From contig CP119753.1 of assembly GCA_029319145.1 (NCBI GenBank), positions 496,001-560,000 on the forward strand: 64,000 nucleotides of DNA. Reading direction: 5' to 3'. The translations under genes were made by a program, and so were the position numbers. This stretch comes from Microbacter sp. GSS18. GTDB lineage: Bacteria > Actinomycetota > Actinomycetes > Actinomycetales > Microbacteriaceae. Numbering within the stretch: position 1 is the stretch's first letter; every line of letters starts with the position of its first letter. This document shows, piece by piece, positions 52,317 to 62,321 of the stretch. The notes beneath the pieces are model-generated. The model was given only the letters and a program-made list of their open reading frames with translations, did not search any database and had not been told where the DNA came from.

Positions 52317-53438
52317 GTGACGGATATGGAGTCGTTCCTCGGTTCGTTCGACGGTGAGCCGGGATACCTGGACTGGGCCGCGTTCGGCCCGCTCGCGCCG
52401 GCGGTGCGCACCGAGGCGACCGCCGACACCGAGCTGCTGGGATCGGGGCGCCCGACGAGCATCGGCATGGTGGCCGACAACGCGCGCGAGGCGCGCGGCC
52501 TCGTCGCCGAGCTGATGGGCGTGGAGGCCGATCAGGTCGTGCTGCAGCCGTCGACCACGCATGGGCTCATGCAGGCGATCTACGGCGTCGCCGGGGGTCT
52601 GCTGGTCGGCCGGGGCGAGTACCCGAGCCTCACCGTCACGGCCGTGCGCGCCGCCGACGCGCTCGGATCGCTCCAGGTGCAGTGGATGGAGCCCGAGGAC
52701 GGCATGGTGACCCCGGACGTCGTGCGTGCCGCGCTCACCGACGACACACGAGCGCTCGCGGTGAGCCTGGTGGACTTCCGCACGGGCTACCGCGCCGATC
52801 TGACGGCGCTGCGCGATGTCATCGGCGACCGGCTCCTGATCGTCGACGCGATGCAGGGATTCGGCGTCATCGAGGCGGACTGGACGGCCGCGGACGTCGT
52901 GTGCGGCAACGGCTACAAGTGGGTGCGCGCGGGACGGGGCACCGGATTCGCCTGGTTCGGCGAGCGCGCTCTGGAGCGCGTCGCACCGGTGCTGTCCGGC
53001 TTCGCGGGCGCCGACGGCGACCTGCCCGTCGACGTCGTCCCCCAGCCCTCGCCGTCGGCGCGCGCGTTCACGGTCTCGAATCCCGATGCGCTGGCCGCCG
53101 CACGTCTGGTGGCGGCGCTGCGGCCCATCATCGACGTCGGCGTCGAGGCGATCGAGGACGAGATCGCGGCGCGCACCGGCGACGTCATCCACATCGCCGA
53201 CCGGTACGACGTCCCCGTCGTCACGCCGCGCGACGCCGGTCGCCGCGCCGGGATCGTGACGCTCGCCCCGGCTCCTCAGGACGCCGCCCCGCTGGCGGCG
53301 TCGCTCAGCAACCACGGGCTCACCGTCACCGTCCGCTCGGGCCTCGTGCGCGTCTCGCCGCACGTCGGCACGGGCGCGAACACGCTGCGTCTGTTCGGCG
53401 ACGCGCTCGCCGCCTTCTCGTCAGCGCGCGTGTGGTGA
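52317..53438 (+). CDS. Class V aminotransferase (PLP-dependent, kynureninase/IscS-like)
   Basis: 373 residues from GTG 52317; ATG 52326 is an alternative. The PLP fold type I core shows VVLQPSTTHGLMQAIYG, LIVDAMQGFGVIEADW (Asp binding the pyridine ring) and VCGNGYKWVRAGRGTGFAWF with the Schiff-base Lys. C-terminal domain ends in VRVSPHVGTGANTLRLFGDAL. Reaction unknown: it may be a cysteine desulfurase-like, EgtE-like or kynureninase-like enzyme. A hairpin follows. Confidence 0.85.
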   Translation: MTDMESFLGSFDGEPGYLDWAAFGPLAPAVRTEATADTELLGSGRPTSIGMVADNAREARGLVAELMGVEADQVVLQPSTTHGLMQAIYGVAGGLLVGRGEYPSLTVTAVRAADALGSLQVQWMEPEDGMVTPDVVRAALTDDTRALAVSLVDFRTGYRADLTALRDVIGDRLLIVDAMQGFGVIEADWTAADVVCGNGYKWVRAGRGTGFAWFGERALERVAPVLSGFAGADGDLPVDVVPQPSPSARAFTVSNPDALAAARLVAALRPIIDVGVEAIEDEIAARTGDVIHIADRYDVPVVTPRDAGRRAGIVTLAPAPQDAAPLAASLSNHGLTVTVRSGLVRVSPHVGTGANTLRLFGDALAAFSSARVW

Positions 53439-53442
53439 CACC

Positions 53443-53461
53443 GGACCGGGGGGGCCGGTCC
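53443..53461 (+). terminator. Hairpin after the aminotransferase gene
   Basis: GGACCGG (53443-53449) and CCGGTCC (53455-53461) pair around a 5-base G loop, 5 bases after the stop codon. No T-run. Confidence 0.5.
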
Positions 53462-53636
53462 CGTTAACCGGACTGTAACCCACCCGCCGCGTGTCGGAAT
53501 CCTACGGAGGCTGTTCGCGTCGTAGTTTCAAGGCATCGGGCAAGGCGCCCGGTCGAGTCGGCCTCACGGATCGCGACTCGTGGCCCATGGTCGACTCGAT
53601 ACTGACCGGGTGAACCACCCGGGGCGGGAGTGGGTT
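53462..53636 (+). other. Repeat-rich leader/intergenic region before the PhoH gene
   Basis: The region has no gene. It contains CGGGC/GCCCG (53545-53560) and a GAGTCG/CGACTC pair with the CGACTCG motif recurring three times (about 53552-53600). TACGGA (about 53510) could be a -10, giving a structured leader of about 120 bases. Nothing known was recognised. Confidence 0.35.
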
Positions 53637-54995
53637 GTGACCATAGGAGCACCACAGGAGCAGCGCGATCGGAGCCTCGAGGAGGAGGTGGACGAGAGCG
53701 GCGTCGAGCTCATGACCTATGTTCTCGACACGTCGGTCCTCCTGAGCGATCCGCGCGCGTTCTTCCGGTTCGCAGAACACAACGTCGTGATCCCCGTCGT
53801 GGTGATCACCGAACTCGAAGGCAAGCGGCACGACCCCGAGATCGGCTATTTCGCACGGCAGGCGCTGCGCCACCTGGACGAACTCCGCATCGAGCACGGA
53901 CGCCTCGACTTCCCGGTCCCGGTGGGCGCGGGCGGCACCCTGCGCGTCGAGCTGACCAACACGGATGCGAGCGTGCTGCCGGCCGGCATGCGCCTGGGCG
54001 ACAACGACAGCCGCATCCTCGCCGTCGCGATGCACCTCGCCCGCGACGGTCAGGACGTCACCGTCGTGTCGAAGGATCTGCCGATGCGTGTGAAGGCCGC
54101 CTCGATCGGCGTGACCGCCGAGGAGTACCTCGCCGAGCAGGCTGTCGACTCCGGCTGGACCGGGATCGCCGCGATCGACGTCTCGGGCGACGAGATCAGC
54201 GACCTCTACGAGACCGAGGTCGCCTCCAGCGACGACGTCAGGGGACTCCCCGTCAACACCGGCCTCATCGTGCACTCCGAGCGCGGTTCGGCGCTCGGCC
54301 GCGTCACGGGGGACGGCGACTTCCGCCTGGTGCGCGGCGACCGCGAAGTGTTCGGCCTGCACGGCCGCTCGGCCGAGCAGCGCATCGCGATCGACCTGCT
54401 GCTCGACCCCGACGTCGGCATCGTCTCGCTCGGCGGACGCGCCGGCACCGGCAAGTCGGCGCTCGCGCTGTGCGCCGGCCTCGAGGCGGTCCTCGAGCGC
54501 CAGCAGCAGAAGAAGATCATCGTCTTCCGGCCGCTGTTCGCCGTGGGAGGTCAGGAGCTCGGCTACCTGCCGGGAGACCAGCAGGAGAAGATGAACCCGT
54601 GGGGCCAGGCGGTCTACGACACGCTCGGCAGCGTCGTGTCGACGAATGTGCTCGACGAGGTGCTCGAGCGGGGACTCCTCGAAGTCCTTCCCCTCACGCA
54701 CATCCGCGGACGATCGCTGCACGACTCGTTCGTCATCGTCGACGAGGCGCAGTCGCTCGAGCGGAACGTGCTGCTGACCGTGCTGAGCCGCATCGGCCAG
54801 AACTCGCGGGTCGTGCTCACCCATGACGTGGGACAGCGCGACAATCTGCGCGTCGGACGCCACGACGGCGTCGCCTCGGTCATCGAGACGCTGAAGGGGC
54901 AGGGGCTGTTCGGACACGTGACCCTGACCCGCTCCGAGCGCTCTGCGATCGCCGCGCTCGTGACGGATCTGCTCGAAGCGGGAGAACTGGCCTGA
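53637..54995 (+). CDS. PIN domain - PhoH-like ATPase fusion (PhoH2/YlaK type)
   Basis: 452 residues from GTG 53637, chosen for the GGGAG site 6 bases before it. N-terminal PIN RNase domain (about 25-165: [27 protein letters not shown] with the acidic residues), then a PhoH-type P-loop ATPase (about 230-452): Walker [14 protein letters not shown], Walker [11 protein letters not shown], sensor DVGQRDN. PhoH2 proteins are RNA helicase/RNase enzymes in mycobacteria. Role here probably in RNA turnover. Its 140-base upstream region is rich in inverted repeats. Confidence 0.9.
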   Translation: MTIGAPQEQRDRSLEEEVDESGVELMTYVLDTSVLLSDPRAFFRFAEHNVVIPVVVITELEGKRHDPEIGYFARQALRHLDELRIEHGRLDFPVPVGAGGTLRVELTNTDASVLPAGMRLGDNDSRILAVAMHLARDGQDVTVVSKDLPMRVKAASIGVTAEEYLAEQAVDSGWTGIAAIDVSGDEISDLYETEVASSDDVRGLPVNTGLIVHSERGSALGRVTGDGDFRLVRGDREVFGLHGRSAEQRIAIDLLLDPDVGIVSLGGRAGTGKSALALCAGLEAVLERQQQKKIIVFRPLFAVGGQELGYLPGDQQEKMNPWGQAVYDTLGSVVSTNVLDEVLERGLLEVLPLTHIRGRSLHDSFVIVDEAQSLERNVLLTVLSRIGQNSRVVLTHDVGQRDNLRVGRHDGVASVIETLKGQGLFGHVTLTRSERSAIAALVTDLLEAGELA

Positions 54996-55092
54996 TGGCA
55001 GGTCCGCGGGGGTCGGGATCGCGCATCCCGGCCCCCGCGGACGGCGACCGGCGGCGTGCCCGTCCGGTCGCGGCGCGCATGAGAGGGTTCTC

Positions 55093-55719
55093 ATGCGAAA
55101 GCGTCAGGACCGCGGCTCGGCGTCTGAGACGATGGAGGGGTTGCGCTCGCTCGGGCGCACTGAAGGGATGCTCGTGGACGGTCGACGGAGGCTCGCCCTC
55201 GGCGCCGCGGCCACCGTCACTGCGAGTATCGGCCTGATGGTCGCGGTCGCGATGAGCGGCGCGGTCGCACTCGACGACGTCTCCGGCGAGGCCGTCGGGC
55301 ACGGCGGAGTCGTCGTTCCCCGGGCGACCGCGGATCCGCTGGCCCCCGAGGCTTCCGAGACACCGGTCCCAGCGACGACCGAGGCGGCCCCGGCGGCGGC
55401 CCCCGAGCGCTCGTCCGGCACGTCCGAGACGGTTCCGGCGCCGGCGCCGATCGAGGTGGCGACGGTCCCCGCCGTCGACGATCTGGCCGAGTGGGACGCC
55501 GCCACCCTCCGCGCGTGGGCCGAGGACCACGACTGGAGCGATGCGCGCACCGAGCGATGGATCGCCGGCATCGACCGCCTGCGCGGCGGCCTCGAGAAGC
55601 GGCTGTCCCGCTGGGCCTCCGAAGAGAACCTCGTCACCGACTCGTCCGGCTGGTCTTCCGGCCACGGGAACGGTGGCCATTGGACCCAATCGCGCGTTTC
55701 CCCAGAACGTCGCGATTGA
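55093..55719 (+). CDS. Membrane-anchored hypothetical protein
   Basis: 208 residues. Basic N-terminus, one TM or signal-anchor (about 35-60: LALGAAATVTASIGLMVAVAMSGAVAL), a Pro/Ala/Glu/Thr-rich linker (about 75-115), then a short Trp-rich helical domain (AEWDAATLRAWAEDHDWSDARTERWIAGIDRLRGGLEKRLSRWASEENL) ending in Gly/His. ATGs at 55093 and 55135 are both possible. No known family; relatives of the short lysozyme- or transglycosylase-like type lack the motif here. Convergent with the response regulator. Confidence 0.6.
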   Translation: MRKRQDRGSASETMEGLRSLGRTEGMLVDGRRRLALGAAATVTASIGLMVAVAMSGAVALDDVSGEAVGHGGVVVPRATADPLAPEASETPVPATTEAAPAAAPERSSGTSETVPAPAPIEVATVPAVDDLAEWDAATLRAWAEDHDWSDARTERWIAGIDRLRGGLEKRLSRWASEENLVTDSSGWSSGHGNGGHWTQSRVSPERRD

Positions 55720-55786
55720 TGAGGCCGGATCTCCCCATGCCGGCCGCCCGGCCCCCGGTGTCCCCCAGCACCGGGGGCCACCTCTC

Positions 55787-56437
55787 TCACTCCCAGCGGT
55801 AGCCGGCGCCCCGCACGGTCACGATGTGGTGCGCGCCGAGCTTGCCGCGCAGGTAGCGCACGTACACATCGACGACGTTCGAGCCCGGATCGAAGTCCAG
55901 CCCCCACACCCGGCTGAGCAGCATGTCGCGTGTGAGCACCTGCCCGGCGTTGCGCAGGAACTGCTCGGCGAGCGCGAACTCGCGCGAGGACAGCTCGACG
56001 TCGCGTCCGGCCACGTTCGCGCGCCGCGCCAGCACGTCCAGGACGACGTCGCCGTGCGACAGGGCGACATCGGGCGACTGCTCGCGCAGGCGCGAGCGCA
56101 CGCGGGCGAGCAGCTCCTCGACGGTGAAGGGCTTCGGGATGTAGTCGTTCGCGCCCGCGTCGAGCCCCGCCACGGTGTCGCGTGTGCTGGTGCGCGCCGT
56201 GAGCATGATGATCGGCACGGAGCTGCCCGCGGTGCGGATGCGGTGCAGCACCTCGAAGCCGTCCATCGTGGGCAGCCCCACGTCGAGCAGCACGAGGTCC
56301 GCGGCGCCGGACAGGGCCGCGTCGAGTCCCGCGGCGCCGTCCTCGACGGTGCGTGTGTCGTAGCCGTCGTTCTGGAGACCGCGCGCCACGAAGGATGCGA
56401 TGCCGGGTTCGTCTTCGACGATGAGGATGCGTGTCAC
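55787..56437 (-). CDS. OmpR/PhoB-family response regulator
   Basis: 216 residues from GTG 56437 that overlaps the kinase stop as GTGA. Receiver domain with E8/D9, phospho-acceptor Asp52 in LLDVGLPTMDG and Lys in YIPKPF; winged helix ELSSREFALAEQFLRNAGQVLTRD, ending in VRGAGYRWE. Works with the kinase encoded just upstream. It is last in the long minus-strand run. Confidence 0.94.
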   Translation of the reverse strand: MTRILIVEDEPGIASFVARGLQNDGYDTRTVEDGAAGLDAALSGAADLVLLDVGLPTMDGFEVLHRIRTAGSSVPIIMLTARTSTRDTVAGLDAGANDYIPKPFTVEELLARVRSRLREQSPDVALSHGDVVLDVLARRANVAGRDVELSSREFALAEQFLRNAGQVLTRDMLLSRVWGLDFDPGSNVVDVYVRYLRGKLGAHHIVTVRGAGYRWE

Positions 56438-57981
56438 TCGGACGCCTTCCGCTGCAGGACGACGTCGCCGGCGCGCACCGGACCGGCCACGCCCGTCGCG
56501 GCGGCCGGCAGGTGGATCGTGAAGGTCGCGCCGCCGCCGGGGGTGTCGGTGATGCGGCATGCTCCGCCGTGGGTCCTCACGATCGCGTCCACGATGGCCA
56601 GGCCCAGTCCGGAGCCGCCGACGTCGCGTCGCGTATCGGCCCGGTCGAACCGGCGGAAGATGCTGAAGCGGGCCGCCGGGGCGATGCCGGGGCCGTGGTC
56701 GCGGACCCACAGCCGAGCGCCGGTGTCGTCGAGTTCGCTGCCGATCTCGATGGGAGCGCCGGTCGGCGTGTACTTCGCGGCGTTCTCCGCGAGCTGCAGC
56801 CAGGCCTGCAGCAGGCGATCGGCGTCGCCGCGGGCGATGCCGTCTGCGGTCCTCTCGATCGCCCACGTGTGGCCGGGGATGACGGTCACGAGCTCTCCCA
56901 GACGCCCGGTGAGGGCTCCCAGGTCGACCTCGCCCATCGTGTACGCGTCGTCCTCGGCGGCCGCGAGCAGATCGATGTCGGCCACCAGACGCGACATGCG
57001 ATCGAGCTCCGCGATGCCGAGGTCGCGCGTCGCGGCGACGTCGGACGAATCGCCCGGGTCCATCAGCTCGAGGTGCCCGCGCACGATCGTGATGGGCGTC
57101 TTCAGCTCGTGCCTGACGTCGTCGAGCAGTCGGCGCTGATCATCCACCGAGCCCTCGAGCCGGTCGAGCATCGAGTTCACGGTGCGCGAGAGGTCGGCGA
57201 TGTCGTCGTCGCCGTCGGCCTTCAGACGCGGCGAGAGGTCGTCGAGCGTGATGGCGCTCGCGGCCTCGCGCAGGTGGCGGATCGGCCGCAGCAGCCGCTG
57301 AGCGACGAACCAGCCGACCACGCCGGCGGCCAGCAGCACCACGGCGGTGGCGATCGCGTACGTACGCATCGCAGCGGTCACCGGCGCGAGCTCCCCCCCG
57401 AGATCGACCGCGCGCACGTACACGCCGCTGTGCAGGTCGCCCGGGACGCTCACCGGGATGGCGATGTAGCGCAGGGCGCCCGCCGCGGTCGCCGCTGTCC
57501 CCTGGACCGTGCCGCCTCTCTCGGCCGTCTCGCGGACGGCGCGCTCGATGATCGGATCGTCGTCGGGGATCACGAAGCCCGACAGCGTTGCGGGGCGGAA
57601 GCGCGCGACGCCGTCGATGATCGCGATCGAGCCCTCGTTGCGCGCCGGGACGAGGCGCGCGACGACGTCGTGCAGGTAGTCCTCGACCGTGGTGTAATCG
57701 TCGACCGCGATGGTCTCGGACGCGGTCCCGGTTCCCACGATCTGCGCGACGTCGCCGCCGATCCCGGCGACGGTCTGCAGCCGGTCGACCTGCTGCTCCA
57801 GCCGCGCATCGACCTCGTCCAGCACGAGGCCCCACTGGACGACGAAGGTGATGGCTCCCACGATCGCCAAGCCGATGCCGGCGACCGCGAGGATCGCCGC
57901 GAGGATCTTCGCGGCCGCCGACAGGGGTCGCTCCGGCGCGGCCTTCTCCGGGCCTCTCGGTCGGGTCGGGATGCGCGGCAC
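56434..57981 (-). CDS. Two-component sensor histidine kinase
   Basis: 515 residues. TM1 (about 25-50), outer sensor (51-205), TM2 (about 206-228), HAMP (about 229-282), DHp with VRHELKTPIT (His291), N box ENAAKYTP, G1 DHGPGI, G2 GGSGLGLAI. It follows fumC by 13 bases and overlaps the regulator by 4 bases. The ligand is unknown. Confidence 0.94.
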   Translation of the reverse strand: MPRIPTRPRGPEKAAPERPLSAAAKILAAILAVAGIGLAIVGAITFVVQWGLVLDEVDARLEQQVDRLQTVAGIGGDVAQIVGTGTASETIAVDDYTTVEDYLHDVVARLVPARNEGSIAIIDGVARFRPATLSGFVIPDDDPIIERAVRETAERGGTVQGTAATAAGALRYIAIPVSVPGDLHSGVYVRAVDLGGELAPVTAAMRTYAIATAVVLLAAGVVGWFVAQRLLRPIRHLREAASAITLDDLSPRLKADGDDDIADLSRTVNSMLDRLEGSVDDQRRLLDDVRHELKTPITIVRGHLELMDPGDSSDVAATRDLGIAELDRMSRLVADIDLLAAAEDDAYTMGEVDLGALTGRLGELVTVIPGHTWAIERTADGIARGDADRLLQAWLQLAENAAKYTPTGAPIEIGSELDDTGARLWVRDHGPGIAPAARFSIFRRFDRADTRRDVGGSGLGLAIVDAIVRTHGGACRITDTPGGGATFTIHLPAAATGVAGPVRAGDVVLQRKASE

Positions 57982-57994
57982 GAGGAGGCGGGAC

Positions 57995-59389
57995 TCAGCC
58001 GGGGTGGGTCATCGAGAGCAGGTCGAGCTTGGAGTCGAGCTGCTCGAGCGTGAGCTCACCGCGCTCGACGTAGCCGAGGTCGAGAACCGCCTCGCGCACC
58101 GTGATGCCCTTGGCGACGGAGTGCTTCGCGATCTTCGCCGCCGCCTCGTAGCCGATGAGCTTGTTCAGCGGCGTGACGATCGAGGGCGACATGCCCGCGT
58201 AGGCGGCGGCACGCTCGACGTCCGCCTCGAGACCGTCGATCGTCTTGTCGGCGAGAACCCGCATGGCGTTCGACAGCAGGCGGATCGACTCCAGGAGCGC
58301 CGTCCCCATGACCGGGATCGCCACGTTCAGCTCGAACGATCCCGAGGCGCCGGCCCACGCGACCGTGGCGTCGTTGCCGATGACGCGGGCGCAGACCATG
58401 AGTGTCGCCTCGGGGACGACGGGGTTCACCTTGCCGGGCATGATCGAGGAGCCGGGCTGCAGATCGGGGATGTGCAGCTCGCCGAGTCCGGTGTTCGGAC
58501 CCGAGCCCATCCACCGCAGGTCGTTGTTGATCTTCGTGAGCGACACGGCGATCGTGCGCAGCGCGCCCGAGGTCTCGACCAGGCCGTCACGGTTCGCCTG
58601 CGCCTCGAAGTGGTCCTTGGCCTCGGTGATCGGCAGCTCGGTCTCGGCGGCCAGCAGCTCGATGACCTTCTGCGGGAAGCCCAGCGGCGTGTTGATGCCG
58701 GTGCCGGTGGCGGTGCCGCCGAGCGGGACCTCGCCGACGCGGGGGATGGCGGCCTGGACGCGCTCGATGCCCAGACGCATCTGGCGCGCGTACCCGCCGA
58801 ACTCCTGGCCGAGCGTGACGGGCGTGGCGTCCATGAGGTGGGTGCGCCCCGACTTCACGACGTCCTTCCACAGCTCGGCCTTCGTCTCGAGCGCGACCGA
58901 CAGGTGGTCCAGCGCCGGGATGAGGTCGTCGATGAGGGCCTGGGTGACGGCGATGTGCACCGACGTGGGGAAGACGTCGTTGGACGACTGCGACGCGTTG
59001 ACGTGGTCGTTGGGGTGCACGGGCGAGCCGAGCCGTGCCGTGGCGAGGTTGGCGAGCACCTCGTTCATGTTCATGTTCGACGACGTGCCCGAGCCGGTCT
59101 GGTACGTGTCGACGGGGAAGTGCGCATCGTGGACACCGGTGACGACCTCGTCCGCCGCAGCGGCGATGGCGTCGGCGACGTCGGCGGCCAGCACGCCGAG
59201 GTCCCTGTTGGCCAGGGCGGCCGCCTTCTTGATGCGCGCCAGCGCGGCGATCTGCGTGGACTCCAGGCCCTTCCCCGAGATCGGGAAGTTCTCCACGGCG
59301 CGCTGGGTCTGCGCGCTGTAGAGCGCGGCGGCGGGGACTCGCACCTCGCCCATGGTGTCGTGCTCGATGCGGTATTCGATGTCGGTCAC
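57995..59389 (-). CDS. fumC: Class II fumarate hydratase
   Basis: 464 residues from GTG 59389 with a GAGGAA site. Fumarate/malate interconversion in the citric acid cycle. Signature [15 protein letters not shown], active-site [34 protein letters not shown] and [16 protein letters not shown]. Placed 29 bases after the carbonic anhydrase gene and 13 bases before the kinase gene. Confidence 0.97.
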   Translation of the reverse strand: MTDIEYRIEHDTMGEVRVPAAALYSAQTQRAVENFPISGKGLESTQIAALARIKKAAALANRDLGVLAADVADAIAAAADEVVTGVHDAHFPVDTYQTGSGTSSNMNMNEVLANLATARLGSPVHPNDHVNASQSSNDVFPTSVHIAVTQALIDDLIPALDHLSVALETKAELWKDVVKSGRTHLMDATPVTLGQEFGGYARQMRLGIERVQAAIPRVGEVPLGGTATGTGINTPLGFPQKVIELLAAETELPITEAKDHFEAQANRDGLVETSGALRTIAVSLTKINNDLRWMGSGPNTGLGELHIPDLQPGSSIMPGKVNPVVPEATLMVCARVIGNDATVAWAGASGSFELNVAIPVMGTALLESIRLLSNAMRVLADKTIDGLEADVERAAAYAGMSPSIVTPLNKLIGYEAAAKIAKHSVAKGITVREAVLDLGYVERGELTLEQLDSKLDLLSMTHPG

Positions 59390-59417
59390 GTCGTCGTTCC
59401 TCCGAATGATGGGTGTG

Positions 59418-60062
59418 TCAGTTGTCTTCGTCGGGCAGGCCCACGGCGAGGTCCGGCACGGCGGTGCCCTCGGCGAGCCGATAGTTCGCGCCCACGATCG
59501 CCAGGCGCCCCGAGGCGACCGCGTCGCTGATGAGCTCTGACGAGTGCAGGAGCTCGCCGACGGTGTCGCGCAGGTGCTCGCGGCCGACCTCTTCTGCGTT
59601 GGCCGCCGCGCCCGAGCCGTTCTTGCGGATGACGCGGCGCACGGCCGGGACGATCGGCGCGATCTGGCGCCAGATGTGGGCGGGCAGCGGCGGGGCGTCC
59701 AGCTGAGTGCTCTCGATGGCCGCGCCCACGGCGCCGCACGCGTCGTGACCGAGCACGACGATCAGGGGGACCTCGAGGACGGCGACGGCGTACTCCAGGC
59801 TGCCGACCACCGAGTCCGAGATGACCTGGCCCGCGTTGCGCACGACGAAGAGGTCGCCGAGGCCCTGATCGAAGATGATCTCGGCGGCCAGGCGCGAGTC
59901 CGCGCAGCCGAACAGGGCGGCGCGCGGACGCTGCCCGCCCGCCAGCTCGCTGCGTCGCTCGACGTCCTGGCGCGGGTGCCGGGGCTGCCCCGACACGAAG
60001 CGCTCGTTGCCCTCGATCATCTCCTGCCAGGCCTCGGCCGGCAGCGGCTGGATCACGCTCAC
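59418..60062 (-). CDS. Beta-class carbonic anhydrase
   Basis: 214 residues from GTG 60062, overlapping the upstream stop by 4 bases (GTGA). It interconverts CO2 and bicarbonate. The zinc and catalytic dyad residues are intact: CADSR (Cys, Asp, Arg) and GHDACGAVG (His, Cys). It may supply bicarbonate for the PEP carboxylase step. A second GTG at 60056 is possible. Confidence 0.93.
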   Translation of the reverse strand: MSVIQPLPAEAWQEMIEGNERFVSGQPRHPRQDVERRSELAGGQRPRAALFGCADSRLAAEIIFDQGLGDLFVVRNAGQVISDSVVGSLEYAVAVLEVPLIVVLGHDACGAVGAAIESTQLDAPPLPAHIWRQIAPIVPAVRRVIRKNGSGAAANAEEVGREHLRDTVGELLHSSELISDAVASGRLAIVGANYRLAEGTAVPDLAVGLPDEDN

Positions 60063-60697
60063 TCGCCCTCCTCGCGAATCTCTCGCACGTCTTCGGCGAC
60101 CGATGCCGCCGCTGTCTCGAGCGTCTCGTCCGAGACGGCTCCGTACACCATCACGATGTCGGGCCCGGCCTGCGTCGCCAGCGCTCCCGACACATTGCCC
60201 GCGCGGGAAGGGTCGCGGATGTCGTACCGGTCCCACACGATGCCGTCGATCGTCACGGTCTCGCCGACGTCCGCGCCGCTGAGCACGCGCGTCGGCCAGG
60301 CGGGGTCGGCGTCGAAGCCCTGGGCGACGCGCAGGAATCCTCGGGCGGGCGCATACACGACGGTCCACGCGCGGACCGAGTCGCCGGTCACCGACGCGGC
60401 GTTCACGCGCCAGTCGGCGGGGGCGTCGGGCACCACCACCGTGCGGCCCTGAGCCGCCGAGACGCCCTCGGCGACGGCGGCGACGTCGATCGGCTCGGGT
60501 TCGGGGGGCGTGCCCCGAGGCACGGCGAGGATCACGATCGCCACCACGGCGACCGTGACGACGAGCGCGGCGAGGAGGTTGCGCACGTTCTGGCTCGACC
60601 GGTAGACCCGCGAGGACTCGGCCTTGCGGGCAGCCGTCTCATCGGGCGTCTCGGGGCGGCCCAGCTCGGCGACGACGCGAGGTCCGCGCGCCATCAT
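60059..60697 (-). CDS. DUF4245 domain protein
   Basis: 212 residues. Cytoplasmic N-terminus (about 1-35), one TM segment (about 40-60), and an outer domain with the family's DWRVNAASVTGDSVRAWTVVYAPARGFLRVAQGFD and VWDRYDIRDPSRAGNVSGAL. Function unknown. Start overlaps the xseB stop as ATGA (60694-60697), a common arrangement in actinobacteria. Confidence 0.88.
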   Translation of the reverse strand: MMARGPRVVAELGRPETPDETAARKAESSRVYRSSQNVRNLLAALVVTVAVVAIVILAVPRGTPPEPEPIDVAAVAEGVSAAQGRTVVVPDAPADWRVNAASVTGDSVRAWTVVYAPARGFLRVAQGFDADPAWPTRVLSGADVGETVTIDGIVWDRYDIRDPSRAGNVSGALATQAGPDIVMVYGAVSDETLETAAASVAEDVREIREEGE

Positions 60698-60927
60698 GCG
60701 TCCTCCCCGTCGGCGCCCGCTCGGGCCTCGTCCAGGCGGCGCTTGGCACCCACCAGCCAGGCCTCGCAGCGGGCGGCGAGCGCTTCACCGCGCTCCCACA
60801 GCGCCAGCGACTGCTCGAGCGTCGGCGCTCCCTGCTCGAGCTCGGCGACGACGCGCACGAGCTCGTCGCGCGCCTGCTCGAACGTCATCGCCGCGACGTC
60901 GACGGCGGGTTCGCGCGAGTCGGTCAT
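60694..60927 (-). CDS. xseB: Exodeoxyribonuclease VII small subunit
   Basis: 77 residues, usual length. Motif FEQARDELVRVVAELEQGAPTLEQSLALWERGEALAARCEAWL, with a long helix for binding XseA. Begins 9 bases after the xseA stop. Confidence 0.95.
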   Translation of the reverse strand: MTDSREPAVDVAAMTFEQARDELVRVVAELEQGAPTLEQSLALWERGEALAARCEAWLVGAKRRLDEARAGADGEDA

Positions 60928-60936
60928 CTCTCCATC

Positions 60937-62253
60937 CTATTCGCCCGTGGGACCCTCGCCTGCGGCCGGGTCCGGGGCCTCGGGGGCGGCCGCCTCGCCG
61001 GTCGAACGCGCCCCGAACCTGCCCTCGGCGACGGTCACCAGGAGCTCCTCGCCGGCGGGGGCCTGCGCGGCCACGCGCACGATCGCGCCGTCTTCGCGCT
61101 GGGCGATGGCGTATCCGCGCGCGAGCGTGGACGCCGGTGACAGCGCGCGCAGCGTGGCCGTGAGCTCTGCCGCCCGACGGCCGTGCGCGTCCAGATCGCG
61201 GCTCATGCGCTCGCGTCCGCGAGCGCTCAGCAGATGGATCTCGTGCGAACGGGCGGTGAGCATGGATGCCGGATCGCGCAGCACCGGTCGCGACCGCAGC
61301 TGCTCGAGACCGGCGATGTCGTGCACCACCCGCTGCGTCAGCCGGGTGGTCAGGCGTGCGCGCAGCTGCGCCACGAGGGCGCGCTGCTCGGCGACGTCGG
61401 GGACGACGCGCTTCGCGGCATCCGTGGGTGTGGAGGCGCGCACGTCGGCGACGTCGTCGAGCAGCGGATGGTCGTTCTCGTGCCCGATCGCGCTGACCAC
61501 GGGAGTGGATGCCGCCGCCACGGCGCGCAGCAGGCGCTCGTCGCTGAACCCGAGCAGGCTCTGCGGGTCGCCTCCGCCGCGCGCGATGACGATGACGTCG
61601 ACCTCGGGGTCCGCGTCGAGCGCCGTGAGCGCCGCGATCGTCTCGGGCACGCACCGCTCGCCCTGCACGGCGGCGTGGCGCGTGCGGAAGCGCACGTGCG
61701 GCCAGCGCAGCTCGGCGTTGCGGTGCACGTCCTTCTCGGCATCCGATCTCTCACCCGTGATGAGGCCGATCAGGTGCGGCAGGAAGGGGAGCGGCTTCTT
61801 GCGCGCCGCATCGAACAGCCCTTCGGCGCGCAGCTGGGCGCGCAGGCGCTCGAGACGCTCGAGCTGATCGCCGAGGCCCACGTGCCGCATCGCCGAGACG
61901 GCGAACGTCAGATCCCCGGTCTTGATGAAGTAGTCGGCCTTGACGCACGCGATGACGTGGTCGCCGACCTTCAGGTCCGCCGGCAGCCGCTGGCGCGTCG
62001 ACGACCAGATGCGGAACGAGATCGTCGAGTCGGTCACGAGATCCTTGAGACGCCCGAAGACGTTGCCGCCGCGGACGTTCCACGACGTGATCTCTCCCTC
62101 GACCCACACGGAGCCCCAGCCCTGGATGAAGCCCCGGATGGTGTCGTTCAGCCGGGCGACCGACGTGGGAGCCTCGGCGGTGGAGGCCCGGGGGGCGACC
62201 GAGTCCGGCGGCGGCGCCTCGCCGGGCACGGCGGCGGGCTCGAAGGTGGTCAT
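60937..62253 (-). CDS. xseA: Exodeoxyribonuclease VII large subunit
   Basis: 438 residues from ATG 62253; the AGGAGG site is 3-8 bases upstream. N-terminal OB domain (about 35-135: [40 protein letters not shown]), catalytic region with [29 protein letters not shown] and [28 protein letters not shown], then a coiled coil and a C-terminal segment. It cleaves single-stranded DNA from both ends with XseB. Diverges from ispH. Confidence 0.96.
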   Translation of the reverse strand: MTTFEPAAVPGEAPPPDSVAPRASTAEAPTSVARLNDTIRGFIQGWGSVWVEGEITSWNVRGGNVFGRLKDLVTDSTISFRIWSSTRQRLPADLKVGDHVIACVKADYFIKTGDLTFAVSAMRHVGLGDQLERLERLRAQLRAEGLFDAARKKPLPFLPHLIGLITGERSDAEKDVHRNAELRWPHVRFRTRHAAVQGERCVPETIAALTALDADPEVDVIVIARGGGDPQSLLGFSDERLLRAVAAASTPVVSAIGHENDHPLLDDVADVRASTPTDAAKRVVPDVAEQRALVAQLRARLTTRLTQRVVHDIAGLEQLRSRPVLRDPASMLTARSHEIHLLSARGRERMSRDLDAHGRRAAELTATLRALSPASTLARGYAIAQREDGAIVRVAAQAPAGEELLVTVAEGRFGARSTGEAAAPEAPDPAAGEGPTGE

Positions 62254-62308
62254 CGTCCTCCTGCGGTGTGCGGGCGGTGCTCGTCGGGCCGGGTCGAGGT
62301 CTCGCACG

Positions 62309-62314
62309 TAGAAT
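62309..62314 (+). promoter_or_regulatory. Predicted -10 element (TAGAAT) of ispH, leaderless start
   Basis: TAGAAT is followed by 7 bases and GTG 62322. No ribosome site precedes this GTG. Confidence 0.55.
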
Positions 62315-62321
62315 CGTCAGC

